The position numbers were made by a program, and so were the translations under genes. A DNA stretch of 64,000 nt from Streptomyces sp. NBC_01775 (GTDB lineage Bacteria > Actinomycetota > Actinomycetes > Streptomycetales > Streptomycetaceae), in the NCBI RefSeq assembly GCF_035917675.1, contig NZ_CP109104.1, forward strand, positions 6,572,001 to 6,636,000, read 5' to 3'. Of the stretch, positions 16,890 through 24,292 are shown one piece after another; the stretch's first letter is position 1, and the number at the start of each line of letters is the position of its first letter. The notes beneath the pieces were generated by a model. That model was not told where the DNA came from. It made no database searches and worked only from the letters and a program-made list of their open reading frames with translations.

Positions 16890-18688
16890 AGTGCCTCCCT
16901 CACCTGGCTGACGGTCAGCCAGGGCTGTGGAGCGAGGATCTTGGAGATCTGCGGGGAGTAGGCGGGGGAGGAGGTGACAACCTCTTCGGTGGGCCCGTCC
17001 GCGACGGGCTCGCCCTGGGCGAGGATGACCACGCGGTGCGCGATCTCCGCGACGAGTTCGACGTCGTGGGTGGCCAGCACGACGGCGTGGCCTTCGGCGG
17101 CGAGTTCGCGGAGCAGCGTGACCAGCCGCGCTTTGGCCGCGTAGTCCAGTCCTCGGGTGGGCTCGTCCAGAAGCAGGAGCGGTGGCCGGGCGGTAAGGAT
17201 GATCGACAGTGCGAGGGCGAGACGCTGGCCCTCGGACAGATCGCGGGGGTGAGTGGTGTCAGGTATATCCGGAAGCAGACGTGAGACCAGCGCGCGGCAG
17301 GTGCCGGGAACGGCATCCGCGTCCGCGTCGGCGGACTGGCACTCGCGGGCGACGGTGTCGGCGTAGAGCAGATCACGTGGCTCCTGCGGCACGAGTCCGG
17401 CGTGACGCAGAAGCTCGGCGGGCCGGGTGCGGTGCGGGGCCTTTCCGCCGACGTTGATCTGGCCGGAGGTGGGCCGGTGCATCCCCACGAGGGTGTTCAG
17501 CAGCGTGGATTTGCCCGCCCCGTTGCGGCCCATGAGAGCCACCGTCTCGCCGGCGCTGAAGGTGAGCGTCACCTCGTGGAGGGCGGTGACGCGGTCGCGG
17601 ACCAGTGTGAGCCGCGAGACCTCGGCAAGCACCGCCCCCTCCAGAGCGCCCTTCGCGGGAGCCGGACGTGCCGTAGCGGGTGCGGGTGCGGGTGTGGGTG
17701 TGGGTGTGGGAGGGGGTGCGCTGGGTCCGCCGGGGGTTCGAGGGGTGCGTGCTGCCAGGTGCTCCCTGAGGGGCGCGCTCCTCCGCCGGGCGTCCCGTAC
17801 GGACAGCGGCAGCGGGTCCCAGCCCGCGAGTTGCCCCAGCTCGACCACGGGCGGCTGCACGGGCGACACGGCCAACAGCGCCGCGGGCTCACCGAGCCGG
17901 GCGGCAGGGGGAGAAGTGGGGGAGGGAGGGGAGCCCCCCGAGGAGGGGGAAGGGAGCAGCAGGACCTGGTCGGCGTACTGCACCACGCGCTCCAGCCGGT
18001 GTTCGGCCATCAGGACGGTGGTGCCCAGGTCGTGGACCAGCCGTTGCAGGACGGCCAGTACCTCTTCGGCGGCGGGCGGGTCCAGCGCCGAGGTCGGCTC
18101 GTCCAGGACGAGGACCTTGGGGTGCGGAGTGAGCACGGAGCCGATGGCCACGCGCTGTTGCTGGCCGCCCGAGAGGGTGGCGATGGGGCGGTCGCGCAGT
18201 TCGTTGAGGCCGAGGAGGTCGAGGGTCTCCTCAACGCGGCGGCGCATCGTTCCCGGCGGGAGGCCGAGGGACTCCATGCCGTAGGCCAGCTCGTCCTCGA
18301 CGGTGTCCGTGACGAAGTGAGCGAGGGGGTCCTGGCCCACGGTGCCGACGACGTCGGCGAGTTCGCGGGGTTTGTGGGTTCGGGTGTCACGTCCGGCGAC
18401 GGTCACCTTGCCGTGCAGCGTGCCACCGGTGAAGTGGGGGACGAGCCCCGAAACGGTTCCCAGCAGCGTGGACTTCCCGGCTCCGCTGGGGCCGATCAGC
18501 AAGCACAGCTCCCCTTCGGGGATGTGCGCGTCGACGAGGGGGAGAGCGGGGGCGAGGGGTGCCGTGTGCGCCGGGTTCGCTGGGTTAGCCCGGTTCGCCG
18601 AGAGGGCTGGGCTCGGTGGCTTTGGGGTGCGTGAGGTGTCGCGGGCGGTGTCCTCGTAGGTGACCGTGACATGGTCGAAAGTGATCAC
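16886..18688 (-). CDS. Fused ECF transporter ATPase (EcfA-EcfA')
   Basis: The 600-residue protein contains two complete ABC ATPase domains. Domain 1 has Walker A GPSGAGKST (66-74), signature LSGGQQQR (172-179) and Walker B VLVLDEP (192-198). Domain 2 has Walker A GRNGAGKST (387-395), the LSEGQR signature and LLLLDEPTRGLD. A Pro/Thr/Ala-rich linker of about 40 residues (310-350) joins them, and another low-complexity insertion (residues 15-50) lies before the first Walker A. In other species the two ATPases are separate proteins. The GTG start overlaps the EcfT stop by 4 nt. Confidence 0.85.
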   Translation of the reverse strand: MITFDHVTVTYEDTARDTSRTPKPPSPALSANRANPANPAHTAPLAPALPLVDAHIPEGELCLLIGPSGAGKSTLLGTVSGLVPHFTGGTLHGKVTVAGRDTRTHKPRELADVVGTVGQDPLAHFVTDTVEDELAYGMESLGLPPGTMRRRVEETLDLLGLNELRDRPIATLSGGQQQRVAIGSVLTPHPKVLVLDEPTSALDPPAAEEVLAVLQRLVHDLGTTVLMAEHRLERVVQYADQVLLLPSPSSGGSPPSPTSPPAARLGEPAALLAVSPVQPPVVELGQLAGWDPLPLSVRDARRRSAPLREHLAARTPRTPGGPSAPPPTPTPTPAPAPATARPAPAKGALEGAVLAEVSRLTLVRDRVTALHEVTLTFSAGETVALMGRNGAGKSTLLNTLVGMHRPTSGQINVGGKAPHRTRPAELLRHAGLVPQEPRDLLYADTVARECQSADADADAVPGTCRALVSRLLPDIPDTTHPRDLSEGQRLALALSIILTARPPLLLLDEPTRGLDYAAKARLVTLLRELAAEGHAVVLATHDVELVAEIAHRVVILAQGEPVADGPTEEVVTSSPAYSPQISKILAPQPWLTVSQVREAL

Positions 18689-20061
18689 TGTGAGGGCTCC
18701 TCATCATGCTGTCGGCCTCGGAGTGCCTCCGGCCCCCGGCGAGGGGTGGATACCCGGGCGCGGGGAACGGATCCCCGCGTGCCCCTCTCGTGCCGCGGTT
18801 GCCCCGGCTGTGCTGGTGGGGCGGATTGTGCGGATTGTCCTGGCTGTCCGCCCCGGCCCTGGGCTGACGAGCCTGGTGCGGGCGCGCGAGCGGCTGGGGG
18901 TGTGGGCGACGGGGCCACGAAGGCGGGGAGGAGGCCGAGGAGGAGGGCCGCCGCCGGCCACAAGGGGAAGGCGGGGGCGGTGAGGGGTACCGCCGGAGGG
19001 TGGAGGGCCTCCGGGTAGGGCCCGGCCGCCATGATCATGAGCGCGGCGACGGCGGCGCCCGAAGCGGAGACAAGCCAGGCGCGTACGCCCCAGCGGTCGG
19101 GGCGGTAACGCGTACGGGTCGCCCGCCTGCCACCCAGCCACAGCCCGGCGAGCGCCAGTGCGAGTCCGGCGAGCAGAACGGGCAGTCCGAAACCGGCGCC
19201 CTCGGCGGCCAGCAGCCCGTAGGTCCCCGCGCACACCCCCAGCAGTCCGCCGAGGGTCAGGGCGGTGGTCGTATGCCGGATGGCGGGCGGCACCTGCGCC
19301 GTACGGCCGTAGCCGCGGGCGTCCATGGCCGCCGCGAGCGCGACCGAACGCTCCAACGCGCCCTCCAGCACGGGGAGTCCGACCTGTAGCACTCCGCGCA
19401 GACCGCGATCCCCGCGCCCTCGGAGCCGTCGTGCGGCGCGTAGTCGCCGGACGTCCGCGACGAGGTTCGGCGCGAACGTCATGGCCACCACCACCGCCAC
19501 CCCCGCCTCGTAGAGCGCACCGGGAAGGGTCTTGAGCAGGCGCGCCGGGTTGGCCAGCGAGTTGGCCGCGCCTACGCAGATGAGGAGCGTGGCCAGCTTG
19601 AGGCCGTCGTACAGCGCGAAGACCATGCCCTCGGCCGTGACCCGCCCCCCGATCCGCACGCCCTGCGCCCACTTGGGCAGCGGCACCTCGGGCAGCTCGG
19701 CGATCACATGGCTGCCCGGGATGGGGGAGCCCAGGAAGAAGGCGAAGACGAGACGGATGACCAGGACGAGGATGCCCAGCTTCAGAAATGCCGCATAGGA
19801 GCGTGCCCAGGGGGCGTCGGTACGCCGGACGGCGACGACGTAACCCGCCACCACGATCAACAGGGCGAGGAGGAGGGGGTTGGTGGTGCGGGACGCGGCC
19901 GTGGCCAGGCCGAGCGCCCAGAGCCACCATGCGCCGGGGTGGAGAGCAGTGCTCCGCGTGGAGAGCGGCGCCCTTTTCGAGAGCGGTGCTCTTGTTTTGG
20001 AGCGGGACCATCGGGCCCGCCGATCTGTGAGCAGTGCTCTCGTCGTGGAGCGGGGGTGCAT
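18685..20061 (-). CDS. ECF transporter transmembrane component EcfT
   Basis: The 458-residue protein carries the CbiQ/EcfT signature: helices in residues 45-130, then the two cytoplasmic coupling helices with Ala-Arg-Gly-type motifs (AMDARGYGR) that contact the ATPases, and further C-terminal helices. The first 40 residues and the last 90 are hydrophilic and low in complexity. The N-terminal segment TRALLTDRRARWSRSKTRAP is encoded by several copies of a palindromic repeat with core AGAGC-N3-GCTCT, so it may be an acquired extension. The gene starts 1 nt after the upstream stop codon and overlaps the ATPase gene. Confidence 0.8.
   Translation of the reverse strand: MHPRSTTRALLTDRRARWSRSKTRAPLSKRAPLSTRSTALHPGAWWLWALGLATAASRTTNPLLLALLIVVAGYVVAVRRTDAPWARSYAAFLKLGILVLVIRLVFAFFLGSPIPGSHVIAELPEVPLPKWAQGVRIGGRVTAEGMVFALYDGLKLATLLICVGAANSLANPARLLKTLPGALYEAGVAVVVAMTFAPNLVADVRRLRAARRLRGRGDRGLRGVLQVGLPVLEGALERSVALAAAMDARGYGRTAQVPPAIRHTTTALTLGGLLGVCAGTYGLLAAEGAGFGLPVLLAGLALALAGLWLGGRRATRTRYRPDRWGVRAWLVSASGAAVAALMIMAAGPYPEALHPPAVPLTAPAFPLWPAAALLLGLLPAFVAPSPTPPAARAPAPGSSAQGRGGQPGQSAQSAPPAQPGQPRHERGTRGSVPRARVSTPRRGPEALRGRQHDEEPSQ
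19941..20055. repeat. Cluster of GAGAGC-N3-GCTCTC palindromic repeats in the ecfT 5' end
   Basis: Four related copies are seen: near 19941-19955, near 19961-19973 (degenerate), 19979-19992 (GAGAGCGGTGCTCT) and 20027-20041 (ending GTGCTCTC). After the palindrome a short tail such as GTCGTGGAGCGG recurs. They encode the N-terminal Ser/Thr/Arg-rich extension of EcfT. The same element occurs at 23157 and 28073-28201. Confidence 0.6.
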
Positions 20062-20062
20062 G

Positions 20063-20908
20063 TCAGGGCCTTCGACGGCGGGCCTGCCAGAGGGCTGCGG
20101 CGCCGAGTACGGCTACGGTTGCGATGCCTGCGATCACACCGAGGCCGGTGGACAGGGCGCTGTCGCCACCGCTGTCCCCACCTCCACTGGCGTCACTGGC
20201 GTCACTTTTGCCACCGGCCTCCCCCTTGTCGCCGGTGCCTCCGTTGCCCCCGTTGCCGCTCTCCTCCCCGTTCCTCTCCCCGCTCTCGGCCTGTTCGCCG
20301 CAGCCCTGGGTGGGATAGCGGCTGATGCCGCAGAGGAGGGACTCGGAGTTGTAGCGGAGAGGGGTTGCTACGGCGGCGAGGGCGTCGGCGGCGGACGCGG
20401 TGTCGTCGACGCGGACGCACTCGGTGCGGGGCTTGGGCGGGGACTTGGGCTCACCCTTGGGGGCGTCGGCGGGGGTGCCGAAGTCGATGCGGATGGCCAC
20501 GCGCTTGGTGCCGGACTTCTTGGGGGTGTGCGCGCAGGCGTCGGTGAAGTCGGTGGTGCCGCGCGGTTGTTCGGCGTCGCGGGAGTCCTCGCTGAGGGCG
20601 AAGCGGAAGCCGAGGATTTCACCGTCGTCGGGGCGGAGGACGGCGGGGCCCTGGATCGCGTATGACCAGGACCCGTTGTCCTTCTGCTGCCAGAAGGACC
20701 AGTAGCGGTAGCCGCTCTGTGCCGTTGCCGCCCGCGCTGTTCCTGTCTGCGCCGTGCCCGTCTGAGCCGTTGCCGCTTGTGCCGTTGCCGCCTGTGCCGT
20801 GCCCGTCTGTGCCGTGGCGGAGAAGAAGGTGAGGGCGAGGAAGAGGGTGAAGGCCGGGGCCAGGAGTAGGGCGGGCCGGGGCACCGTTGCCGGGCGGAGT
20901 GCTCTCAC
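20063..20908 (-). CDS. Secreted, C-terminally anchored protein, possible beta half of a transcobalamin-like receptor
   Basis: The 281-residue protein has a signal peptide (LLLAPAFTLFLALTFFS), a TAQTGTAQAATAQ tandem-repeat linker, a compact extracellular domain (about residues 65-190, starting YRYWSFWQQKDNGSWSYAIQ, with four Cys residues that could pair), a Gly/Asn/Glu-rich spacer and a C-terminal membrane helix followed by RRRR. The YW.F......G.W......G......DG.I pattern reminds me of DUF4430, the beta domain of transcobalamin and intrinsic factor; this is a weak resemblance. It starts with GTG overlapping the alpha-toroid gene and is one nucleotide from ecfT, so it belongs to the B12-regulated operon. 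Confidence 0.6.
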   Translation of the reverse strand: MRALRPATVPRPALLLAPAFTLFLALTFFSATAQTGTAQAATAQAATAQTGTAQTGTARAATAQSGYRYWSFWQQKDNGSWSYAIQGPAVLRPDDGEILGFRFALSEDSRDAEQPRGTTDFTDACAHTPKKSGTKRVAIRIDFGTPADAPKGEPKSPPKPRTECVRVDDTASAADALAAVATPLRYNSESLLCGISRYPTQGCGEQAESGERNGEESGNGGNGGTGDKGEAGGKSDASDASGGGDSGGDSALSTGLGVIAGIATVAVLGAAALWQARRRRP

Positions 20909-22359
20909 AGCTGCTGCCTCTTGCGGCGACCGCTCAGGAGGATGCCGAAGCCCGCGCCGACGGCGAGGCCGACGATGATGAACGCCCAGACGGGGATGGT
21001 GGTGCCGTCGTCCTTGCCGGAGTCGCCAGAGCTGTCGGGCCTGTCGGAGTCGGGCATCTGGGCGGGCGCCGGGCCCGTCTTGTTGAGGCGGGTGAGGAGG
21101 TTGGTGCTGCCGAGCTTGGTGGGGTCGCCGCCGGTGGCGCGGGAGGCCAGCATGAGAGAGCTGATGGCGGCGGGGTCGCTCTTGGCCTTGTCCCACTTGT
21201 CGAGGTTGTCCGCCAGCCACTTCAAGGAGGCGTTGGCCTCGGTGCGGTGGCCGCCGGCGGCCAGGGCGACGACGGCGTCCGCGGTGTTCGCGTAGTCGGG
21301 CTGCTCCTTCTTGGAGCCGGGGAGCACGGTGTTGAAGTGGCCCCCGTTCTTCTTCAGGGTGGAGGCGAGGTACGCGGCTCCGGCGCCCGCTGCCTGCTTG
21401 GGGTCGTCCGTCGCGCCTCCCTCGCCGTCGGCACCCTCTCCCTTGCTGGCTTCTCCCTTTCCGCCTTCTCCCTTTTCGTCGGCGCCCTCTCCTCCCGTCG
21501 CGCACTTCAGTGGCGTCACGGGCGCGCTCTTACGGTCCTTGTCCAGCGGCTTGACCAGGATGCCGTCGCCCAGGCCGGCGAGGGAGGCGGCGGCCGTGGC
21601 GTCGTCGTTCGGGGCGAGCCGGTCCTTCTTGTCGGGCTGGTAGGCGAAGGCGCCCTGCGCGCCTTGGGCGTCCTTGATCCCCTTCGTGCCGCAAGTGAGC
21701 TGGAAGGACAGCAGCGCGTCGAACGGTGTTTCGCCGTCGGTGGTGATCCGCTTCGGGTTCTCGCCCGCTGCGTGCAAGGCGCCGATGGCGAGGGACGTGG
21801 AGTTGGCGTCCGAGGGGCTGCCGGGCGCGTAGCCCCAGCCGCCGTCCTTGTTCTGCGCCGCCTTCAGCCAGTCCACGGCCTTGCCGACGGCCGCGCCACG
21901 CCCGCCCGCGGCGGCGAGCGCCTGGACGGCGAGCGTGGTGGCGTTGATGTCGGGGGACGTCTTCTTCGGGTCGCACGTGGCCTTGGCGTCGGCGCGGTAT
22001 GCGGCGAAGGAGCCGTCGTCGCACTGCTGGTCGGCCAGCCAGTCCACCGCCTTCTTCGCCGGGACGGCCCCGGCCCCGTCCAGCGCCAGCAGCGCCATGG
22101 ACTGCCGCCACACGCCGTCGTACTTCGGATCCGCCTTGCCGTAGAGCCCGTCCGGCAATTTGCCCGCTTTGGTCGACTTGGCAGACCTGGCGGAGGTGGA
22201 GGTGGAGGCGATGGAAGTGGCGGAAGCGGCGGAGGAGGAGGCAGAAGTGGTCGAAGCTGCGGCCGTGGACGGTTGCGCGGATGCCACGGGTGCGGCTGTC
22301 GCGCAGAGCACGGTGGCGGCGGCAAGGGCCGTGGCGCAGTGGCGGCGGCGCGGTGACAT
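20905..22359 (-). CDS. Secreted alpha-toroid (prenyltransferase-fold) protein, putative cobalamin-binding surface protein
   Basis: The 484-residue protein has a signal peptide (MSPRRRHCATALAAATVLCA, cleavage near VASAQ), a Ser/Thr/Ala-rich stretch, then repeats of a helical hairpin with QxxDGxW-type turns (QQCDDGSFAAY, QNKDGGWGYAPGS) typical of the terpenoid-cyclase/prenyltransferase alpha-alpha toroid. It ends in a spacer, one membrane helix (VWAFIIVGLAVGAGFGILL) and a basic tail. It lacks cyclase acid motifs. The alpha domain of human transcobalamin has the same fold, and this gene is the first behind a cobalamin riboswitch. I therefore infer a corrinoid-binding role. The ATG at 22359 follows GAAAGG. 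Confidence 0.65.
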   Translation of the reverse strand: MSPRRRHCATALAAATVLCATAAPVASAQPSTAAASTTSASSSAASATSIASTSTSARSAKSTKAGKLPDGLYGKADPKYDGVWRQSMALLALDGAGAVPAKKAVDWLADQQCDDGSFAAYRADAKATCDPKKTSPDINATTLAVQALAAAGGRGAAVGKAVDWLKAAQNKDGGWGYAPGSPSDANSTSLAIGALHAAGENPKRITTDGETPFDALLSFQLTCGTKGIKDAQGAQGAFAYQPDKKDRLAPNDDATAAASLAGLGDGILVKPLDKDRKSAPVTPLKCATGGEGADEKGEGGKGEASKGEGADGEGGATDDPKQAAGAGAAYLASTLKKNGGHFNTVLPGSKKEQPDYANTADAVVALAAGGHRTEANASLKWLADNLDKWDKAKSDPAAISSLMLASRATGGDPTKLGSTNLLTRLNKTGPAPAQMPDSDRPDSSGDSGKDDGTTIPVWAFIIVGLAVGAGFGILLSGRRKRQQL

Positions 22360-22589
22360 GCGGGTGCCTTTCGGGACGGGAGCGGACCGCAGCCGTGCAC
22401 GGCCGCCCCGTCGCGCGGAATCCCGCGCAGCGGCGCACCGGGCTCGGCTCCGTATACCTCGACGGTGCCGGTGGCCGGCCCGGCGCGCTGTCGCCGTACG
22501 TCTGCGCACGTGGCGTGCTGCGTACTTGATGTGCGGCGTACGTGTCGTGCTGCGTACGTCGCGCGTGGTGCGGTTGTACGGCGGCGGTG

Positions 22590-22780
22590 CGGCGGGTCGG
22601 TCATGGGAGCCCGCCTCGGCCCGGGTGCTCCGGCTCGCGGACGCCGTACCGCTGTCCGTACGACGGGTACGGGCGGCGGTGCGGCGGTCCGCTCACGGTT
22701 GCGGGTCAGCGCCGGATTCGCACCGGCTTCCCCCGGTCGGAGGCGTCGTTTGTCTGTCCGCCACTGTAGCCCGAGCGCGC
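22590..22780 (-). ncRNA. Cobalamin riboswitch
   Basis: Read on the minus strand, the region contains the B12 box with its conserved flanks: GGGGGAAGCCGGTGCGAATC followed by CGGCGCTGACCCGCAACCGTGA (plus-strand positions about 22696-22737). About 70 nt later comes GAGCCGGAGCACC, the conserved 3' element. Variable stems lie between these parts. Edges are approximate. It is 230 nt upstream of the first gene of the ECF operon, so binding of adenosylcobalamin should reduce expression of the five genes. The 22360-22590 leader has several GTAC-centred short palindromes but no further gene. Confidence 0.9.
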
Positions 22781-22966
22781 GGACGGCCCCGGCGGCGGCC
22801 TCTCCACCCCCCGCCTGCTCCCGGCCCCGCCTGCTCCCCGCCCCGGCCGGTGGTCGACAGCCGAGAGCCGAGAGTCGAGAGCCGAGAGCCGAGAGCCGAA
22901 GGCCGACTACCGACAGCCGAAGGTCGGCAGAAGGGGTCGGCCTGTAGGTCCGTCGTGCGGGACCCG

Positions 22967-24100
22967 TCAGTCCGTCGCGCGGTAGGTGAGCGGCTCGGTG
23001 CCGGGGACGGGCTCGGCGTGGCCGAGCTTGACCAGGCGGCGCAGGTGCGCCTCGGCTTCGGACACGGCGATGTTGCGCGAGCCGTAGGGGATCTGTTCCC
23101 AGGGGCGGTTCCACTGCATCGTCTCGGCCAGCTGCCAGGGGGTGAGCGCGCGTTGCGAGAGCAGTGCTCTCAAATCGGAGAGGCGCTCTGCATGGTGAGC
23201 AATCAGTTGTTCGACCCGGCCCTCCGTGTCCGAGAACGCGTACTGGTGTGCGGGCAGCACCTCGGCGGGCCGCAGTCTGGCGACCCGTTCGAGAGAGTCG
23301 AGGTAGTCGCCGAGCGGGTCGGTGATCTCGTCGCTGTTGGGGTCCTCGTACAGGCCGATGTGCGGGCTGATCGTCGGCAGCAGGTGGTCGCCGGAGAACA
23401 GCCGCCCGCTTCCGGCCCGTTCGCCCCCAGCCCCAGCCCCAGCCCCAGCCCCAGCCCCAGTCCCGGCGCCGGCCCCGGCCCCGGCCCCGCTGCTGCCGCG
23501 CCGGCCCGGGTGCCGCTCCTCCAGGTGCAGGCACACGTGCCCTGGGGTGTGTCCCGGCGTCCAGATCGCTCGCAGCCGCCGCCCCCGCAGGGGCAGCAGC
23601 GCGTTGGGCTCGATGTCGCGGTCCGGCAGCGCGGCGCGCGAGCCGGGCAGCGAACGGGTGCGTCCCTCCGCCAGCGCCGTGCGCAGCGGCGCTGTGTGCG
23701 CGTCGGGTGCCCCGGCCGCGGCCAGTTTCTCGGCGAGGTAGCTCATCCACTGTCGGGAGTTCGAGCTGCGGGTGCGGCGCACGATGGCGGCGTCGGCGGC
23801 GTGCATGGCGATCCACGCGCCGGACTCCTCCCGTACGCGCGCCGAGAGGCCGTGGTGGTCGGGGTGGTGGTGGGTGACGAGTACGCCGTGCAGCTCCGCG
23901 ACCGAGGTGCCGCACGCGGTGAGCCCGTCGGCGAGTGTCTGCCAGGAGTCGGGGTCATCCCAGCCGGTGTCGATCAGGACGGGGCCCGCGTCGGTGTCGA
24001 GGACGTGGACGAGGGTGTGGCCCAGCGGGTTGTCCGGTATGGGGACGGGGATGCTCCAGATCCCGCCGCCGTGGTCGGTGACCTGCGGTGCGTTCGTCAT
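22967..24100 (-). CDS. MBL-fold metallo-hydrolase
   Basis: The 377-residue protein has the metallo-beta-lactamase fold: VLIDTGWDD, the metal site THHHPDHHG (residues 76-84), TPGHTPGHV (181-189) and GDHLL (237-241), plus a C-terminal winged-helix-like region found in RNase-Z/glyoxalase-II-like MBL proteins of actinobacteria. An Ala-Gly repeat of about 30 residues (201-231), coded by a slippage-prone GGCCCCA tract, interrupts the domain just before GDHLL. A GAGAGC-type palindrome encodes residues around LSDLRALLSQRAL. The start at 24100 follows GGGGAG; an ATG at 24160 is possible. It is divergent from the aldehyde dehydrogenase with a KstR-type site between. Confidence 0.75.
   Translation of the reverse strand: MTNAPQVTDHGGGIWSIPVPIPDNPLGHTLVHVLDTDAGPVLIDTGWDDPDSWQTLADGLTACGTSVAELHGVLVTHHHPDHHGLSARVREESGAWIAMHAADAAIVRRTRSSNSRQWMSYLAEKLAAAGAPDAHTAPLRTALAEGRTRSLPGSRAALPDRDIEPNALLPLRGRRLRAIWTPGHTPGHVCLHLEERHPGRRGSSGAGAGAGAGTGAGAGAGAGAGGERAGSGRLFSGDHLLPTISPHIGLYEDPNSDEITDPLGDYLDSLERVARLRPAEVLPAHQYAFSDTEGRVEQLIAHHAERLSDLRALLSQRALTPWQLAETMQWNRPWEQIPYGSRNIAVSEAEAHLRRLVKLGHAEPVPGTEPLTYRATD
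23157..23171. repeat. Palindromic repeat GAGAGC-N3-GCTCTC inside the MBL gene
   Basis: GAGAGCAGTGCTCTC is a perfect copy (except the central base) of the repeat seen in the ecfT and DUF2891 genes, followed by CAAATCGGAGAGGCGCTC, which resembles a degenerate second copy. It sits in frame inside the coding region. Confidence 0.55.
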
Positions 24101-24170
24101 CTGTGGCGGCTCCCCCGGTCGGTGCGCGCGGCCTGCCGACGGCGGCGCCGGCAGAGGCATTGTTCCCTAG

Positions 24171-24190
24171 AACTAGAACTGGTACTAGTT
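24171..24190. promoter_or_regulatory. KstR-type operator between MBL hydrolase and aldehyde dehydrogenase
   Basis: The palindrome AACTAG-N8-CTAGTT contains TAGAACTGGTACTA (24174-24187), one base off the TnnAACnnGTTnnA consensus, with the same GTA deviation as the site between cyp125 and fadA5; 18 of 20 positions equal that site. It lies about 100 nt upstream of the aldehyde dehydrogenase start. Confidence 0.65.
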
Positions 24191-24205
24191 CTGATGCACT
24201 GTCAG
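24191..24205. promoter_or_regulatory. Inverted repeat CTGA-N7-TCAG abutting the KstR-type site
   Basis: CTGATGCACTGTCAG follows the KstR-type palindrome with no gap. It has the arms and spacing of the repeats at 8852 and 43399. The pairing of both motifs in two divergent promoters suggests dual control. Confidence 0.45.
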
Positions 24206-24292
24206 GAGAGTGTCGGGCGTCACAGACCGCGAAGTTGCCCGAATCCGGAGAGACCCGCACAGCGGGAGCGGGAGAGGCAGGCAGGCAGGGCC

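Noticed and set aside
15948..22359. Cobalt (CbiMNQO) uptake as the role of the riboswitch operon
   Set aside because: The S component lacks the His-containing N terminus of CbiM and no CbiN-like small protein is present; corrinoid uptake fits better, though cobalt is not fully excluded.
20905..22359. Squalene-hopene or terpene cyclase function for the alpha-toroid protein
   Set aside because: It has a signal peptide, a membrane anchor and no DXDD acid motif, and it is behind a cobalamin riboswitch.
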